Shown here: positions 24,742 to 38,800 of the stretch, one piece after another | How positions within the stretch are numbered: position 1 is the first letter of the stretch | Layout of the letters: the number at the start of each line of letters is the position of its first letter | Position numbers and translations under genes: made by a program | Notes under the pieces: generated by a model | Told to the model about the DNA's origin: nothing | The model's input: the letters and a program-made list of their open reading frames with translations, nothing else | Database searches by the model: none | Source of the DNA: Agaricus subrufescens | Lineage: Eukaryota > Basidiomycota > Agaricomycetes > Agaricales > Agaricaceae | Direction of reading: 5' to 3' | Assembly (NCBI GenBank): GCA_029945375.1 | Contig: CM057059.1 | Coordinates: 620,001 to 684,000 of the forward strand | DNA length: 64,000 nt

Positions 24742-24924
24742 CACAAAGAAATCTTTATAACGCGGGCGTGGTCTGTTGCGCTATCGTTACCCCTAGCGGC
24801 GATGAGTCGAAGGAGTCATAGTGATAATCTTTTGACGATAGCCATAGACGTAGGAATCAGATAATGTACAAGATACAGTATAGTAGCAACGCCACAGCAA
24901 GATAAACGATTTCTGTTACTGCAT

Positions 24925-27068
24925 TTAACTGGAAAGGATATCACATTCCGGACCGATACCAACGATCAGCACTTTATTGTTTGTAGGATCGACATGGACC
25001 GGGATTCCACACCTGCATAAATTCAGTCAGAATATTGTCATGTTCAGTATCATGATACTTACTTTTTTCCCAGAAACTTCATTAAAACGGGCTTGACCGG
25101 TTGGGTCCCGTCTGTAGAATAAGGCCCATCGCCAACGACCATCCGCAGTTTAGTCAGGCCTAGTTCGCGAGCTTTCTGGACAACAAATTTTGCGTATTTT
25201 TTGGCTTCCTTGGGCTTCAGGTTGAGCAAGACGACAATGTCCAACGAGTCACTCTATTACAAAGACTTTTCGTTTACGCAAATTATGATCAGCGACTACC
25301 AACGAACCTTATTGTTTTCTAGAGCAAGCAAAACTCATCAATGCCGAAACATACTCACCAGAAAAGTGCGCACCTGTAAAAATCAATTCGCTCGCTCGTG
25401 CACTGAGCAATTCACTGCGTTGCTCGTGCTCGCTCTCTTTCTTTTCCAATTCTCTGGAGAGCACCATTTGACCACGGGCTACGGCTAGCTTCTTCTCCTT
25501 GCGGTAGCTCAGCATCAACCTTCTCTCCTCCTTCGCACGTTCCCGGATCATAACAGGATTGTTATCTTCATCCTCTACGTTAGTATTGAGTAACCCCTAC
25601 GGGGATAGATCCATCAACGGGAACATCTCCGGCGAAAAATGAAGCCTACTTGAGGAAGCTGTGACATCTCTTCATCCACATTGAGTGCCGGTGCGGCTTC
25701 ACATTCCTCAGCGGAACTTTGAGATGCATCATCGATCTGCTGATCAGATTCCACGGAGGATATTTGGATGTCTGGAAAAAAAACAGGATTCTGCCCAAGT
25801 AGGCTTGTCTGTAGCGAGAGTGGCTGCATAAGTGTCTGATTCCATTCCTGAGGCACCGTAGGAGGTGATGCATTTTTCGCGGGGGGGAGTTGAACGATCA
25901 ATACACCCTCATTTAGAGGATCAACTTGAGCAGAGAGTTTGAGCCTACGAACTGGTTTAAAAGAATTACATTGGTGATGACCACGATGCTCACTTTTTCA
26001 TAAGTTTCAGCATAGAAGGTTTGAGTACGGGCGGTCCTGGTGAATGAAGCCCTTTGCCAACGATGAAGCGTATTTCAAGGGTGCCTTTTTCAAGGGCATA
26101 ACTAATTACACGCTTCGCGTGGGTCTTTGCTTCGTCCGCCGTAAGACCGTGTAGATCAACCACATCCGGTGAGCGATTCTGCCACAAAGAAATACTGTTG
26201 GGAGGAATATTAAGATATGAGATTCGACGAACCTTGTTGTTTTCTGTAGTGGAAATGTATCAATGCTCAAACCTCCAACGAATGAAAGAATTGCCTACTA
26301 GCAAAGATCAAAGAACTAGCCTGTTCATCGAATAGTAGACGGCGTTGTCTATGTTTCTTAACTTCTTTTGTAAGTTCCTGGACTAGTGCTGTTTGACCAT
26401 TAGCCCTAGCTCGTTTCTTCTCCTGTCGATAACTTCGTATTGCTTCTATCTCTTCCTTTGCGCGTTCTCGGAGCCTGGCATAATCACCACTCCCCTCGTC
26501 CAAGTCATCCTTGGGGTGGATAAACAACTGATTACTCTCGGGGGTAAAGAACGAGGGCACTTACTTGAGGGAGCTGCAGCGCTCTACTCGCACCCAGCAC
26601 AAGAGATGTACCCGCGACTTGATGGATCTGAACGGACCCCCATTGAGGTACCTCATCAATTGTCTGGCCACCAGAATTCGTGGGAGATACAAAAGGCTGA
26701 GGAACAAGAATAGGACTCTGCCCTGGTTCGTTTATCTGCTGCGGTAAGGGTTGCAAAGGTGCCTCATTCCGTTCTTGTGGAACAGAAGGGACAGGAAGTG
26801 GAACAGTTTGCGATGGTTGAACTCTTGCGGAGGCAACTTGCTCATGTTCCAATTGTACATATCGCGCCTTCGGGGGAAGGGTTTCCTCCTGATGTTGGTG
26901 CTCGCTCACTGATTGCTGTTTAACGGCATGCGGCGGTACGGTGTAGTGGACATTATCCTGGTGTCGGGGAAGGAGTGGTGGTTCGGGTCTGAACGTTTTA
27001 CGGCTCAGGTCCCGGACCACCAGCCATAGCAGGAGGATCAAGCATACAAAAGAGAGTGGGTCGGTCAT
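24925..27068 (-). CDS. Anchored double-module DUF1771-Smr protein (gene D)
   Basis: Nine exons (27068-26565, 26509-26299, 26243-26233, 26178-25994, 25944-25650, 25596-25374, 25328-25318, 25253-25063, 25012-24925) give 572 residues. An N-terminal anchor (SFVCLILLLWLVVRDLSRK) is followed by a Pro/Gln-rich stalk. Module 1 has DUF1771 (YARLRERAKEEIEAIRSYRQ) and an intact Smr core (VVDLHGL, FIVGKGLHSPG), ending in VDPLNEGVLIVQL. A linker of about 85 residues leads to module 2: DUF1771 (MIRERAKEERRLMLSYRKEK) and an Smr-like domain where DLHGL reads VLLNL and GKGxHS reads GDGPYS. It keeps the last strand VDPTNNKVLIVGI. Each module has its own 11-nt (x)NNK microexon, so the pair arose by internal duplication. 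The second Smr is probably catalytically dead. Confidence 0.87.
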
Positions 27069-27194
27069 TGGGCGAGAACACCTCCTAGGATACAGACAAG
27101 ACGAGCCTCGAAAACGAGCCCGGTTACTCTAGGGACTGTGCTTGTGCCCGGAGAGGGGGGCAGATATCAGGAATAGGGAACGGAGTAAGTGGTT

Positions 27195-27213
27195 ATGGTC
27201 AATGGTTGACCAT
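27195..27213. promoter_or_regulatory. Palindromic element 127 bp upstream of gene D
   Basis: ATGGTCAATGGTTGACCAT: 8-nt arms around TGG. It lies in a block conserved at the same distance upstream of gene E, flanked by gaacggagtaagtggtt and ctgccacg. Compatible with a dimeric transcription-factor site; factor unknown. Confidence 0.45.
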
Positions 27214-27598
27214 CTGCCACGAGGCTGTTGCTGCAAGTGGGCGCTATCGGATAGATGCGGGTCATGCCAAACAATAGGAAAGTAACTCGACCGGCGCGCA
27301 TTGGAGGCGATAAGGCGGGTTAGAGTCTTCTCTAGACGTGAAGGAGTGTGTTCTAACGTGTATGACGAGAGGATCACAGCGATCAGAAAACATTAGCACG
27401 CCTGATTTAGAAAGTTGAACATCGCTTCACGGTGTTTTGGGATTGTAGGTTTCTCACTCTAAATCCTCATAGAACTGCAATTCAACGCACCGCTAAGTAA
27501 CATCGTTCCTCATGCAGAATACACAACCACTGCGTGTGTTTTCATACTCTACAACGTATATTGTTCTGATGAGTGATTTTTTCTTCTAATTTCCATAG

Positions 27599-27677
27599 AC
27601 ATAAGTTCCCGGTGGAGGTCGACCAAAGGAATAAAGAAATCTTCGTAATCAAACCCGATTATGCGCCTAGGTCTTGA
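27599..27677 (+). pseudogene. Orphan last exon of a gene C copy
   Basis: After a preserved intron end (ttctaatttccatag) the frame reads HKFPVEVDQRNKEIFVIK and ends at TGA 27675-27677. It parallels NKYPVEVDPRNHGLFVVK at the end of gene C. The first four exons of that copy are absent, because unit 2 of the duplication starts inside the last intron. It cannot encode a functional Smr protein. Confidence 0.8.
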
Positions 27678-27917
27678 GTTGAAGGTTTTCACAGTGTACG
27701 CGAATGACGCAGAAGTTTTTATAACAGACGTAATTTGTTATGCCTTCGTTACTTGTAGCGGCGATGAATTGAAGGAATCGTAGTGACACACTCTGAGGAT
27801 AGTCAATATGACGTAGAAACCAGATATTGTACAAAATGCAGCACAGTGGCAACACCACAAAAAGACGAGGTAACTCTGTCATTCCATTTAACTGAGGAGG
27901 AATCCATACCGCAGGAC

Positions 27918-30058
27918 TCAGATGTTGTCACATTCCGGACCGATAGAAACGACCAGTATTCCACTGTTTATAGGGTCAACCTTGAATGGGATCTTGCGCC
28001 TAAACAAGTTCAATCGGTATACTGCAGTGATCAATATTACGGCACCTACTTTTTCTTCAAAAACTTCGACAACACGGACTTGATTGGATAGGGTCCATCC
28101 TCTGAATAAGGCCCATCACCAACAACTACACGCAGTTCGGTCTTGCCTTGTCCACGGGCCACTTGAATAGCACGCTTTGCGAACTTCTTCGCTTCTTTAG
28201 ACTTGAGGTCGAGCAGGACAACAGTGTCCAAGTGGCCACTCTGTCGCAAAGACTTTAAATTTACGCTAGATCTTGGTTGAGTACCAACCGTGACGAACCT
28301 TGTTATTTCCTGAAGATCATGAGAGTCATCAGTTTCGAAACATTTTCGCCAGAGAAAGTGCGCACTTGCAAAGATCAACTCGCTCGCTTGCTCATGAAGT
28401 AATTCACTGCGTTTCCTGTGTTCGATTTCTTTCTCGGCAAGATCTCTGGCAAGTAACTTTTGACCCTTAGCTTGGGCCAGCTTCTTCTCCTTGCGACAAT
28501 TCAGCATCAACTTCCTCGCCTCGTTCGCACGTCTTCGGATCGTGACAGGATCGTTGACTTCATCTTCTACATTGATATCGACTAACTCCTAAAGGGATAG
28601 ACGTGTCAACGAAAACCTCTCCAACGAAAAATGGGGTTTACTTGGGGGATCTGTGAGATCTCCTCATCCTCATTGAATGCCGGCACGGCTTGACAATCCT
28701 CAACGGGACTTTGAAATACACCATCACTCTGCTGATTAGGTTCCACAGGGGACAGATAAAACTCTGGGAAAAGGATAGGGCTCTCTCCAAGTGAGCTAAT
28801 TTGCGGTGAAAGCAGCTTCGGAAGCGTTTGAGCCTGGTCCTGAGACACTGCGGGAGGAGAAGCCTTATTCGCGGAAGGGAGTTGAACAACCAGTACACCC
28901 TCGTTTAAAGGGTCGATTTCGGCAGAGAGTTTAAGCCTACAGACCAATTGAAAAGAATTACACTGATAACAACCACGATGCTCACTTTTTCATAAGTTTC
29001 AACATAGAGGGTTTGAGGACAGGTGGGCCTGATGAATGAAGTCCTTTACCAACGATGAAGCGCATTTCAGCGAGGCCTTTTCCACGGGCATCGCTGATTG
29101 CACGCTTTACATAGGTTACTGCCTCATCTGCTCGAAGACCGTGTAGATCAATTAGACCCAGCGGACGATTCTACCACAGGATTTTCGTTGAAAGACAACG
29201 TCAAGATATGAAAAACAACGAACCTTATTGTTTTCTGTCATAGAAAGATATTACTTGTCGGAGATCCAATGAATAAAGGATTGCCTACTAGTAAAGATCA
29301 AGGAACTAGCTTGTTCATCGAATTGTTGACGGCGTTGTCCGTGTTTCTTGGCTTCCTTCTTAAGTTCCCGGGCCAACGCTTTTTGACCTTTGGCTTTAGC
29401 TTCTCTCTTCTCCTTTTGATATTTTTGCTGCACTTTTGCCTCCTCCTTTGCGCGTTCTCGGAGGCTGGCATAATCACCATCCCATTCGCCCAAGTTATCC
29501 TTGGAGCGTATGACCAATTGATTTCTCTCGGGGAAAAAAGCTGAGACCACTTACTTGAGGGGACTGCGGCGCTCCACTCACACCAGGCACGACAGGTGTG
29601 CCTGCGACTTTATGAATCTGAACGGACTCCAATTGAGGTACCTCAACAATTGCCTGACCACCAGAATTCGTGGGAGATACAAAAGGCTGAGGAACAAGAA
29701 TAGGACTCTGCCCTGGTTCGTTTATCTGCTGCGGTAAGGGTTGCAAGGGTGCCTCATTCCGTTCTTGTGGAACAGAAGGGATGGGCAGTGGAACGGATTG
29801 CGATGGTTGAACTCTTGCGGAGACAACTTGCTCATGTTGCAACTGTACATATCGCGCCTTCGGGGGAAGGGCTTCCTCCTGATGTTGATGTTCGCTCACT
29901 GATTGCTGTTCGACACTATACACCGGTACAGTGTAGCGAACATTATTCTGATGCTGGGGAAGGAGTGGTGGATCGGGTCTGAACGTTTTACGGCTCAGGT
30001 CCCGGACCACCAGCCATAGCAGGAGGACCAAGCATACTACGGAGATTGGGTCGGGCAT
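27918..30058 (-). CDS. Anchored double-module DUF1771-Smr protein (gene E)
   Basis: Nine exons (30058-29555, 29499-29289, 29233-29223, 29170-28986, 28936-28642, 28588-28366, 28309-28299, 28240-28050, 27999-27918) give 570 residues. Eight of nine exons equal those of gene D in length (504, 211, 11, 185, 295, 223, 11, 191). Anchor VVCLVLLLWLVVRDLSRK; DUF1771-1 YASLRERAKEEAKVQQKYQK; Smr-1 intact (LIDLHGL, FIVGKGLHSSG). In module 2 the Smr motifs are degenerate in the same way as in gene D (VLLDL for DLHGL, GDGPYS for GKGxHS), and the last strand is VDPINSGILVVSI. The second microexon begins GAA instead of AAA. The frame is intact, so the copy looks functional. Confidence 0.87.
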
Positions 30059-30909
30059 TTGGTGAGGACACCTCCCAAGATATAGGCGAAAGGGGTCTTG
30101 AGAAAGAACTCGCTCGGCTGTCCTTAGGACTTCGCCCGGGGTGGGGGCCAGATACCAGTATCAGGGAACGGAGTAAGTGGTTGTGGTCAATGGTTGACCA
30201 TCTGCCACGTTACAAATGGGCGGCTATCGGATAGATGCGGGTCATGCCATAACAATGGGAAAGCAAGTGGTCCGGCGCGCATCGAAGGAGGCGATAATAC
30301 GGATTCAACTCTTCTCTATAACTGGGTATGACGAAACAGGATCAAGCATTAGCACACCTTATTTGGAAAGTTAAAACATCGCTTCACTATGTTTTTGGAA
30401 ATGCGGGCTTTGCTCTCTATACTCTCAGAGAATAACAAGTCCATGCGATGTTTGTGCCAGGATACACCCACTATGCGAATCATTTTTTTCTATGAGGTCC
30501 AGAAGGCGTCTGGTTCGTATATTAGTACAACATCTAGATAATTAGAATATGGATCAACAGTAAGACTTTAGATAGACAGAGAGTAGTCTTAACATTCGAC
30601 TCGACATACTTTGGGTTATCTTCAGAAAACGAAAGCATACAGAGGGGGAAACCAATTGTCGGGATTAAGTACATCGCGAGGAGTCCCCTAGAAGAATCCA
30701 AAGCCTTCAGAGAGCTTCCGCGGGGAACACATCCGTCTTTGGCCCTTCAAGTGCAGGAAATGTGGTCCATATACGAGCACCGAGCGGCCGGTGGACAATC
30801 CGCAGGGTATACCAGGACGAAGTACGCATCGCAAGAGGGCGGGAGTCGGTAAAAGAAAGGAAGTAGTCTGTTACCTTTTTTGGAACACGACTCATATCCC
30901 GCCGCCAAG
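30059..30909. other. Divergent upstream region of gene E and ELP3
   Basis: The first ~420 bp are duplicated upstream of gene D (27069-27520). The rest, to ELP3, holds no credible gene. Confidence 0.5.
30184..30200. promoter_or_regulatory. Palindromic element 126 bp upstream of gene E
   Basis: TGGTCAATGGTTGACCA, with 7-nt arms around TGG, at the same distance from the start codon as in gene D. One outer base pair is lost relative to the D copy. Confidence 0.45.
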
Positions 30910-32968
<2,059 letters not shown>

Positions 32969-33808
32969 TGTTTCATTGTAAGGTGAGTAGTCGTGTTGTA
33001 CTAAAGATTGGCGATGACGAATGCTTCTCTAGTATAGAATTATTTTTCTTTGTAGCTTGTATTCGAGTCTTATTTTCGTGCTTCGATTTGTACGAATAAC
33101 CTCTTGCTATTGGTGACTCACGCAATGGTTTGATACTATCAAAACGTTCGGTAGGGCTCATGATCCGAGTCAGTTAGGCTTTGAACTGTGATGTCTGAAG
33201 GTCATACACTACAATGCATCTCGAAGGGTTGTCATCGCAAAGAGGATTTCAACCTTGCGATCCACATCGACCCCTTGAGCTATTGAATAGAACAATTATT
33301 CACGAACAGACAGACAGAAGAAATTTGCCTATCAATTAGAAGCATTTATCAAATACTAAGAATCTTCTCAAACTAGTTGGCGCAGGCGGCGGGCCCCAAC
33401 AAAAATTCGAAGATTCCGGTTGAGATTTTACCGAGTACGATTGTAAAGGAGTATCAGGGCACTTGCTTCCGGCCTCAATAATGATATGTAGGTACTATGA
33501 AGACAGCATTAACGACCGCGTGGTGTCGTCACTGGGCCCTGCTTCATTTCATCTATGTTTTATTGTGTTTTCGTTCGCGTTTCTCTCAAAGTGTTCCCTC
33601 ACGCACGATCGTCAGACGCGTATCCAGGGTTTACAAGCTCAAACAAAGTACGACGGTAATGAATGAAATAATAATTGGATCGAAAGTCCTATTGAGAAAG
33701 TTGCGTTATATCAGCTATTCGGGATCAGCCATTCGCTAGCAGAAAAAAGAAAGGAGCAAATTTTTTTTTACAAGGTTAAAACACAAAAACAGGACCAGGA
33801 GCGATGGT
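32969..33808. other. Convergent 3' region between ELP3 and gene F
   Basis: AT-rich, with a T-run near 33760. Short frames on both strands, none supported. Confidence 0.4.
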
Positions 33809-34937
33809 TCAGAACACAAGATTAGTCCTGTCGCGGAACACCATGTTGCTGCTAGATGCTTGATTATAAGTGACAGGATCAAGGTCAACGATTAAAACAC
33901 CCGTGTTAGACTGATTGATTCTCGAGGAAAGCCCAGACTCCCGAATGAACTTTTCGATTGCGGGTTTGATTTTCGCTTTGCCATCTTTAGCGTGAAGACC
34001 TTTGCCAACAATGAATTGGATAAACGGGTCATTTCGTGCCCGTGCTTCTCTGAGACTTTGTTTTGCTTTGCTGACAGCTTCTTTGACGTACAGCCCATGT
34101 AGATCAATTGCGTATGGTCTATTGCCCTGGTTGAGAGTGAAGCTTGAGTCTATTGAAGTTCATAAAGAGTTAGATGAACCACGTACTTTGTTGTTTTCTA
34201 AAAAAAAAAAAAAACAAATCGATCAGTTCCGGGTTGAAACGCGGTTCAAGAACAGGTGAGTGAAGACATACGCTTGAAAATCCAATCGCAGGCTTGTTCA
34301 TCAAACTCCTTCATGCGCTTTTCACATTCACGGGCTTGCTTAGATAGTTCTTTGGCTCGAGCGCCCTCCTTTCGGCTATATGCCTGGCGACTTTCGTCGA
34401 ACAATTGCACCTTGAGAGCGTAGTACTTCTTGGCCTCGTTGCGAAGATGGAGATAATGGGGATCCCGTTCGTCATCCTACCCTGATTATCAACTGAATGC
34501 TCATAGAAATTAAGGTTTCAAAGACGAACCTCATTGGACGCTTCGGCGTTGCGAGGTGGATCTATTTTTGGATATTGTTGGTCCTGGGATCGATATGGTT
34601 CCGTTGGAGAGGACTTGGTTTGGGAGAGGTGCCGGGCCAGGTTTGTGGACGTAAGGCGCTGCTGCTCTGTCGCGTTCCTCGTAACATGGCGGTGCGGGAG
34701 TGGGTGGGCAGCACAATGACATACATCGCCAGTGGTTTGACGAGCGGGAGCGGGAGGGGAATATGGGGTTGGAGGGGGAGGGGGCGGCCTTGCAGCAGTC
34801 CTCGATTCTTGTCTGAATGAATGGGACTGAGGGGGTGGAGGGGACGGAGGGGGAGAGGGCGAATCACCATCTCCGCGCCACCAGGAATACAATAGACAAG
34901 CGCCGGCCACCAGCAGTAGCGGCTTGAAGAAAACCAT
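33809..34937 (-). CDS. Membrane-anchored DUF1771-Smr protein (gene F)
   Basis: Four exons (34937-34530, 34476-34272, 34207-34197, 34126-33809) give 313 residues. Anchor FFKPLLLVAGACLLYSWW, then a Pro-rich stalk with runs of PPPPPP. DUF1771: YLHLRNEAKKYYALKVQLFD...FDEQACDWIF. The 11-nt exon gives QNNK. The Smr core is intact: IDLHGL, FIVGKGLHAKDG, final strand NQSNTGVLIVDL. Unlike genes A-E it lacks the phase-2 intron near the end of Smr and has a 20-residue polar tail. It is separated from genes B-E by ELP3. Predicted cytosol-facing, single-pass. Confidence 0.87.
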
Positions 34938-35413
34938 CTGGCTGGAGGTTCGAGATGAGGGAAAGAAGGAAACCTGTGCGCGGAAGGATCATATATATCG
35001 AGGCGCTTCAGATTCTAGCGTGACCGGGTTAGCGTAAACGGCACGTTTTTGACGGATGGTCGAAAATGCGCCTAGAAAGGCAAAAAAGTGAGAGAAAAGA
35101 TGTCAATCTAATTATGGTCGAATTGGTCGAATTGGTATATGGCGTTGAGTCTCTGGAATCCACTTCTCTAGAGGCATTGCAAGCTTCAAAGACGCGGAAA
35201 GGTATCGCTCGTTGCACAACACAAAGTAAGAACGATTCTGATGTTCTTGACCAAAAAAGGGCAGGAGAACTTCGTTTGGGAGGTCTAGTCTGTTTCGATA
35301 GAGAAGACACAACACGTAACGACCACAGGTATAGTTGCTTTTGGCATAAGCAGCACTCCCACGGCGGGGCTGCTCGCACCCATGTTCACAATTTTGTAAT
35401 ACTTGTCAACAAG
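34938..35413. other. Upstream region of gene F
   Basis: Frames of about 100-150 codons on both strands overlap each other and show no domain. Treated as non-coding. Confidence 0.35.
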
Positions 35414-35689
35414 TCATTGACAGAATCCACTTGGGGGTTGACAACCTCCGATCCAATATTTTTTGATTGTGACAATGCTTGTTGTGTCTATGACCTGATC
35501 AACACGATAGTAAGATGGGTCGGCAAGTAGAAGACGCACCAGGTAGACAGCTTGCATTTGACAGTCCAGGTCTTCGCGAAGCTGCTCGTTTTTGGATTTT
35601 GCTGCCAGCCTCTGCTTCTTTTTAAACGCCTGTTTTGCGTTGGCCTGCTTCTTGATAGACGGCGTAGATTTTATCTTCTTATTTGCCAT
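35414..35689 (-). CDS. Small lysine-rich protein, function unknown
   Basis: Start MANKKIKSTPSIKKQANAKQ at 35689. The first ~50 residues are basic and helical (AFKKKQRLAAKSKNEQLRED), like small nucleolar or ribosome-biogenesis proteins, but no family is recognised. A 45-nt stretch bounded by CTG/GTGCGT and TTGATCAG could be an intron in phase with the frame, so two protein lengths (91 or 76 residues) are possible. Divergent from YSH1, with ~205 bp between the starts. Confidence 0.45.
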   Translation of the reverse strand: MANKKIKSTPSIKKQANAKQAFKKKQRLAAKSKNEQLREDLDCQMQAVYLVRLLLADPSYYRVDQVIDTTSIVTIKKYWIGGCQPPSGFCQ

Positions 35690-35894
35690 GGAGATCAAGA
35701 CGACAGACAATGATATCTAAATTTGACGGGGTGGGAAGAAAACCTGCTTACATACGCCGCGGTCAGGGTAGTTCGCTTCTCTCTTTTGACCGTAACATTG
35801 AACAAAAAGTCATCGCACAGAACACTGCTCAGACACGAAAAGTAGACGAGAGAGAACTAAGAAACCCCTTCAATAAAGTTTACTCTACTCTATA

Positions 35895-38800
35895 ATGGCT
35901 GATTCGGCTATTCTGAGCGTGACGATGCTTGGCGCGGGACAAGAGGTCGGGAGGTCATGTTGTGTGTTGCAGTATCGCGGAAAGACTCTTGTTTGCGATA
36001 CGGGCGTGCACCCGGCATACAATGGCATGGCCTCGTTACCGTTTATCGATGACTTGGACTGGAGTAGCGTGGACGCTATTCTTATAACTCAGTGAGTTAC
36101 TCTCCAATGAGGGATGCAGAACTCGACTTAATGGAATTGTCGGATGCTAGCTTTCACTTGGATCATGCTGCTGCGTTGACGTATATCACAGAGAAAGTGC
36201 GTCACTGTTGTGTCGAGATTTTATTACTCACTCATGGGAACATTTAGACGAATTTCAAGGATGGGAAAGGGAAGGTGTATATGACCCATCCGACCAAGGC
36301 CTTGCACAAATTTATGATGCAGGATTTCGTACGGACAAGGCGAGCAATGTCTATAGAATGACTGTCTCATTTTGCGCTCATATTTGCTCTCCAGTTCGGC
36401 GTCTTCAGATGCGCTTTTCTCCCCACTAGACATGCAAATGTCACTAGCTTCAATCATTCCCGTCTCCGCCCACCAACTCATTACCGTCTGCCCTGGTGTC
36501 TCCTTTATCCCTTATCATGCTGGCCACGTCCTAGGAGCATGCATGTTCCTCATCGACATCGCTGGTCTGAAAATCCTCTATACAGGAGACTACTCTCGAG
36601 AGGAGGACCGTCACCTAATAAAAGCTGAACTTCCGCCTATCCGCCCAGATGTCCTCATAGTCGAGAGCACTTACGGCGTGCATACTGGCGAAAATCGAGA
36701 AGAGAAGGAGCACCGGTTTACGTCATTGGTGCATTCGATCATTCGAAGAGGAGGCCACGTTTTGTTGCCGACTTTTGCTCTTGGGAGGGCTCAAGAGCTG
36801 TTGTTGATTCTCGATGACTATTGGAAGAAGCATCCAGACTTGCATAATGTACCGATATATTATGCTTCAGGTTTGGCTAGGAAGTGTATGGCGGTTTACC
36901 AAACTTACATTCATACAATGAATGCAAATATTCGGTCAAGATTCGCTCGACGGGATAACCCTTTTGTTTTCAAGTCTGTGGTCTATTCTGTGCATTTCGC
37001 AGGTGGATTACTAATTCTCTGATGTCTCAGGCATATCTCGAATGTACCACAAACCAGGGGTTGGGAGAAGAAAATCGCCGACGGGCCTCCGTGTGTTGTA
37101 CTCGCAAGTCCCGGTTTTATGCAAGTCGGACCGAGTCGAGAGCTTTTCGAGCATTGGTGCCCGGATGCCCGTAATGGTCTGATTATTACTGGTTATTCGA
37201 TTGAAGGAACGCCGGCTAGGGTGAGTTTTGGTAGTTCGGGAAGACATTTCTTCCCTCACTGTATTTACATTATGCATTGCGAATGGACACTCTATTTCCT
37301 CTCCACCTCCGCTGTTGCGAAACTGTCTTTCTTCCTTTGCGGTCCTGAGTCATGCGGAATGTTAAGCTTACTGTTGTTTGCCTTATAGGATATCATGACT
37401 GAACCGGAAGAATTCACGACACTTAAAGGGGCAATCATACCGAGACGGATATCTGTAGACGAAATTTCATTCAGTGCACATGTGGATTACGCCCAAAACT
37501 CGGAGTTTATTGAGCAAGTCAAAGCTCAACATGTCGTATGTCTGTCTATTTCAGTGGATTGTCATCTGCCTAACTTATTTTTAGGTACTAGTACATGGTG
37601 AAGCGACTGGGATGGGCAGATTAAGAGCTGCTATGCAGTCTAGATTCAAAGAAAAGGACGAGGATGTCAAGATCCATACACCTCGGAATTTGGAGACGCT
37701 AAATCTGTCCTTTAGGGGCGAACGTGTTGCGAAGGTTCGTATATCTTTTTTCGCGATCTCGAATCAGGATGCTGAACTCAATTTGAATATTCCCTTCCCT
37801 TTATGATCTTCTTTAATGTCTTCCCTGATGATCATTCATTTCGACGTGGGGCATTTATAACTGAAATAACCTTATCGTGGAAAATTATTCACAATGCAGG
37901 CTATTGGTACCTTGGCAGATACCCCAGCTCAAACAGGCGATATCGTCTCAGGGTTATTAGTGGCTAAGGATTACTCATACACACTTCTTGATCCTAGAGA
38001 TCTAAGGGATTTTGCGGGATTGACGACTTGCGCGGTGACACAAAGACAGAGAGTAGTTCTAGGTGTAGGTTGGGACCTGGTAAGATGGCATCTGGAAGGG
38101 ATGTTCGGAAAGGTAGAAGAAGGAATGGATAAAGATGGTGTCCCTACCATGAGAGTACGTGTGATTTGTCCGTACTCTTCGCCGATATCGTTTTCTTTAT
38201 AAACATTCTTTTACTGATGTTTCTGTTTGTTGTATAGGTTATGGGGGTTGTTGATGTGAAATTGACTGCTGAACACGAGTTAACTTTGGAGTGGGAGTCG
38301 AGTTCTAGCAGTGATATGATCGCTGATTCGACGTTGGCACTTATTGCTGGGATCGATAAGTCGCCCGCATCGGTGAAGTGTACGTGTTACTTGTTTCTTT
38401 CGTTGGAAGAGTAGTTGCTGATCTTGTGCATGTCAAAAACTTCAACATTATTTGGTTCCCCTGGCCTAAACTATCTCAACCGCGGTACTAACTATACTAT
38501 TTCCAGTAACAACTCACCCGCATTCTCATGAACACCAGCATATCCATAAACACAAGCATCCACACGCTGATGCTGAAGGGGAATTATCATCAATGACAAG
38601 GGTTCAACGACTAGCCATGTTTTTGGAAGCACATTTTGGGGAGGTGGAGTTTCATCAACCTGAAGAGGAAGGGAATCGTAGTACAGATTCGGAAGAGGGG
38701 GAGAGGACTGATGATGAAGAAGCATCCTTGTTGGTCAGACTTGATGAAGCTGATGCCAGAATTAGCTTGATATCTTTGGTGAGTGGCTTTTTCGTTTATC

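Larger units (their letters stand above)
24570..27520. repeat. Segmental duplication, unit 1 (gene C tail plus gene D)
   Basis: About 2.95 kb covering the last exon of gene C, the C-D tail-to-tail spacer, gene D and its upstream region. It matches 27540-30480 in order and orientation. Shared non-coding stretches include agcggcgatga, cacattccggaccgata, ggtcaatggttgaccatct and gcgggtcatgcca. Confidence 0.85.
27540..30480. repeat. Segmental duplication, unit 2 (orphan C exon plus gene E)
   Basis: Second copy of 24570-27520. It contains an orphan copy of gene C's last exon, the spacer, gene E and its upstream region. Confidence 0.85.

Noticed and set aside
26510..26564. Shorter 28- or 37-nt intron options in genes D and E
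   Set aside because: A 55-nt intron ending at cccaag/tccaag keeps phase 0 in both genes and fits normal intron size.
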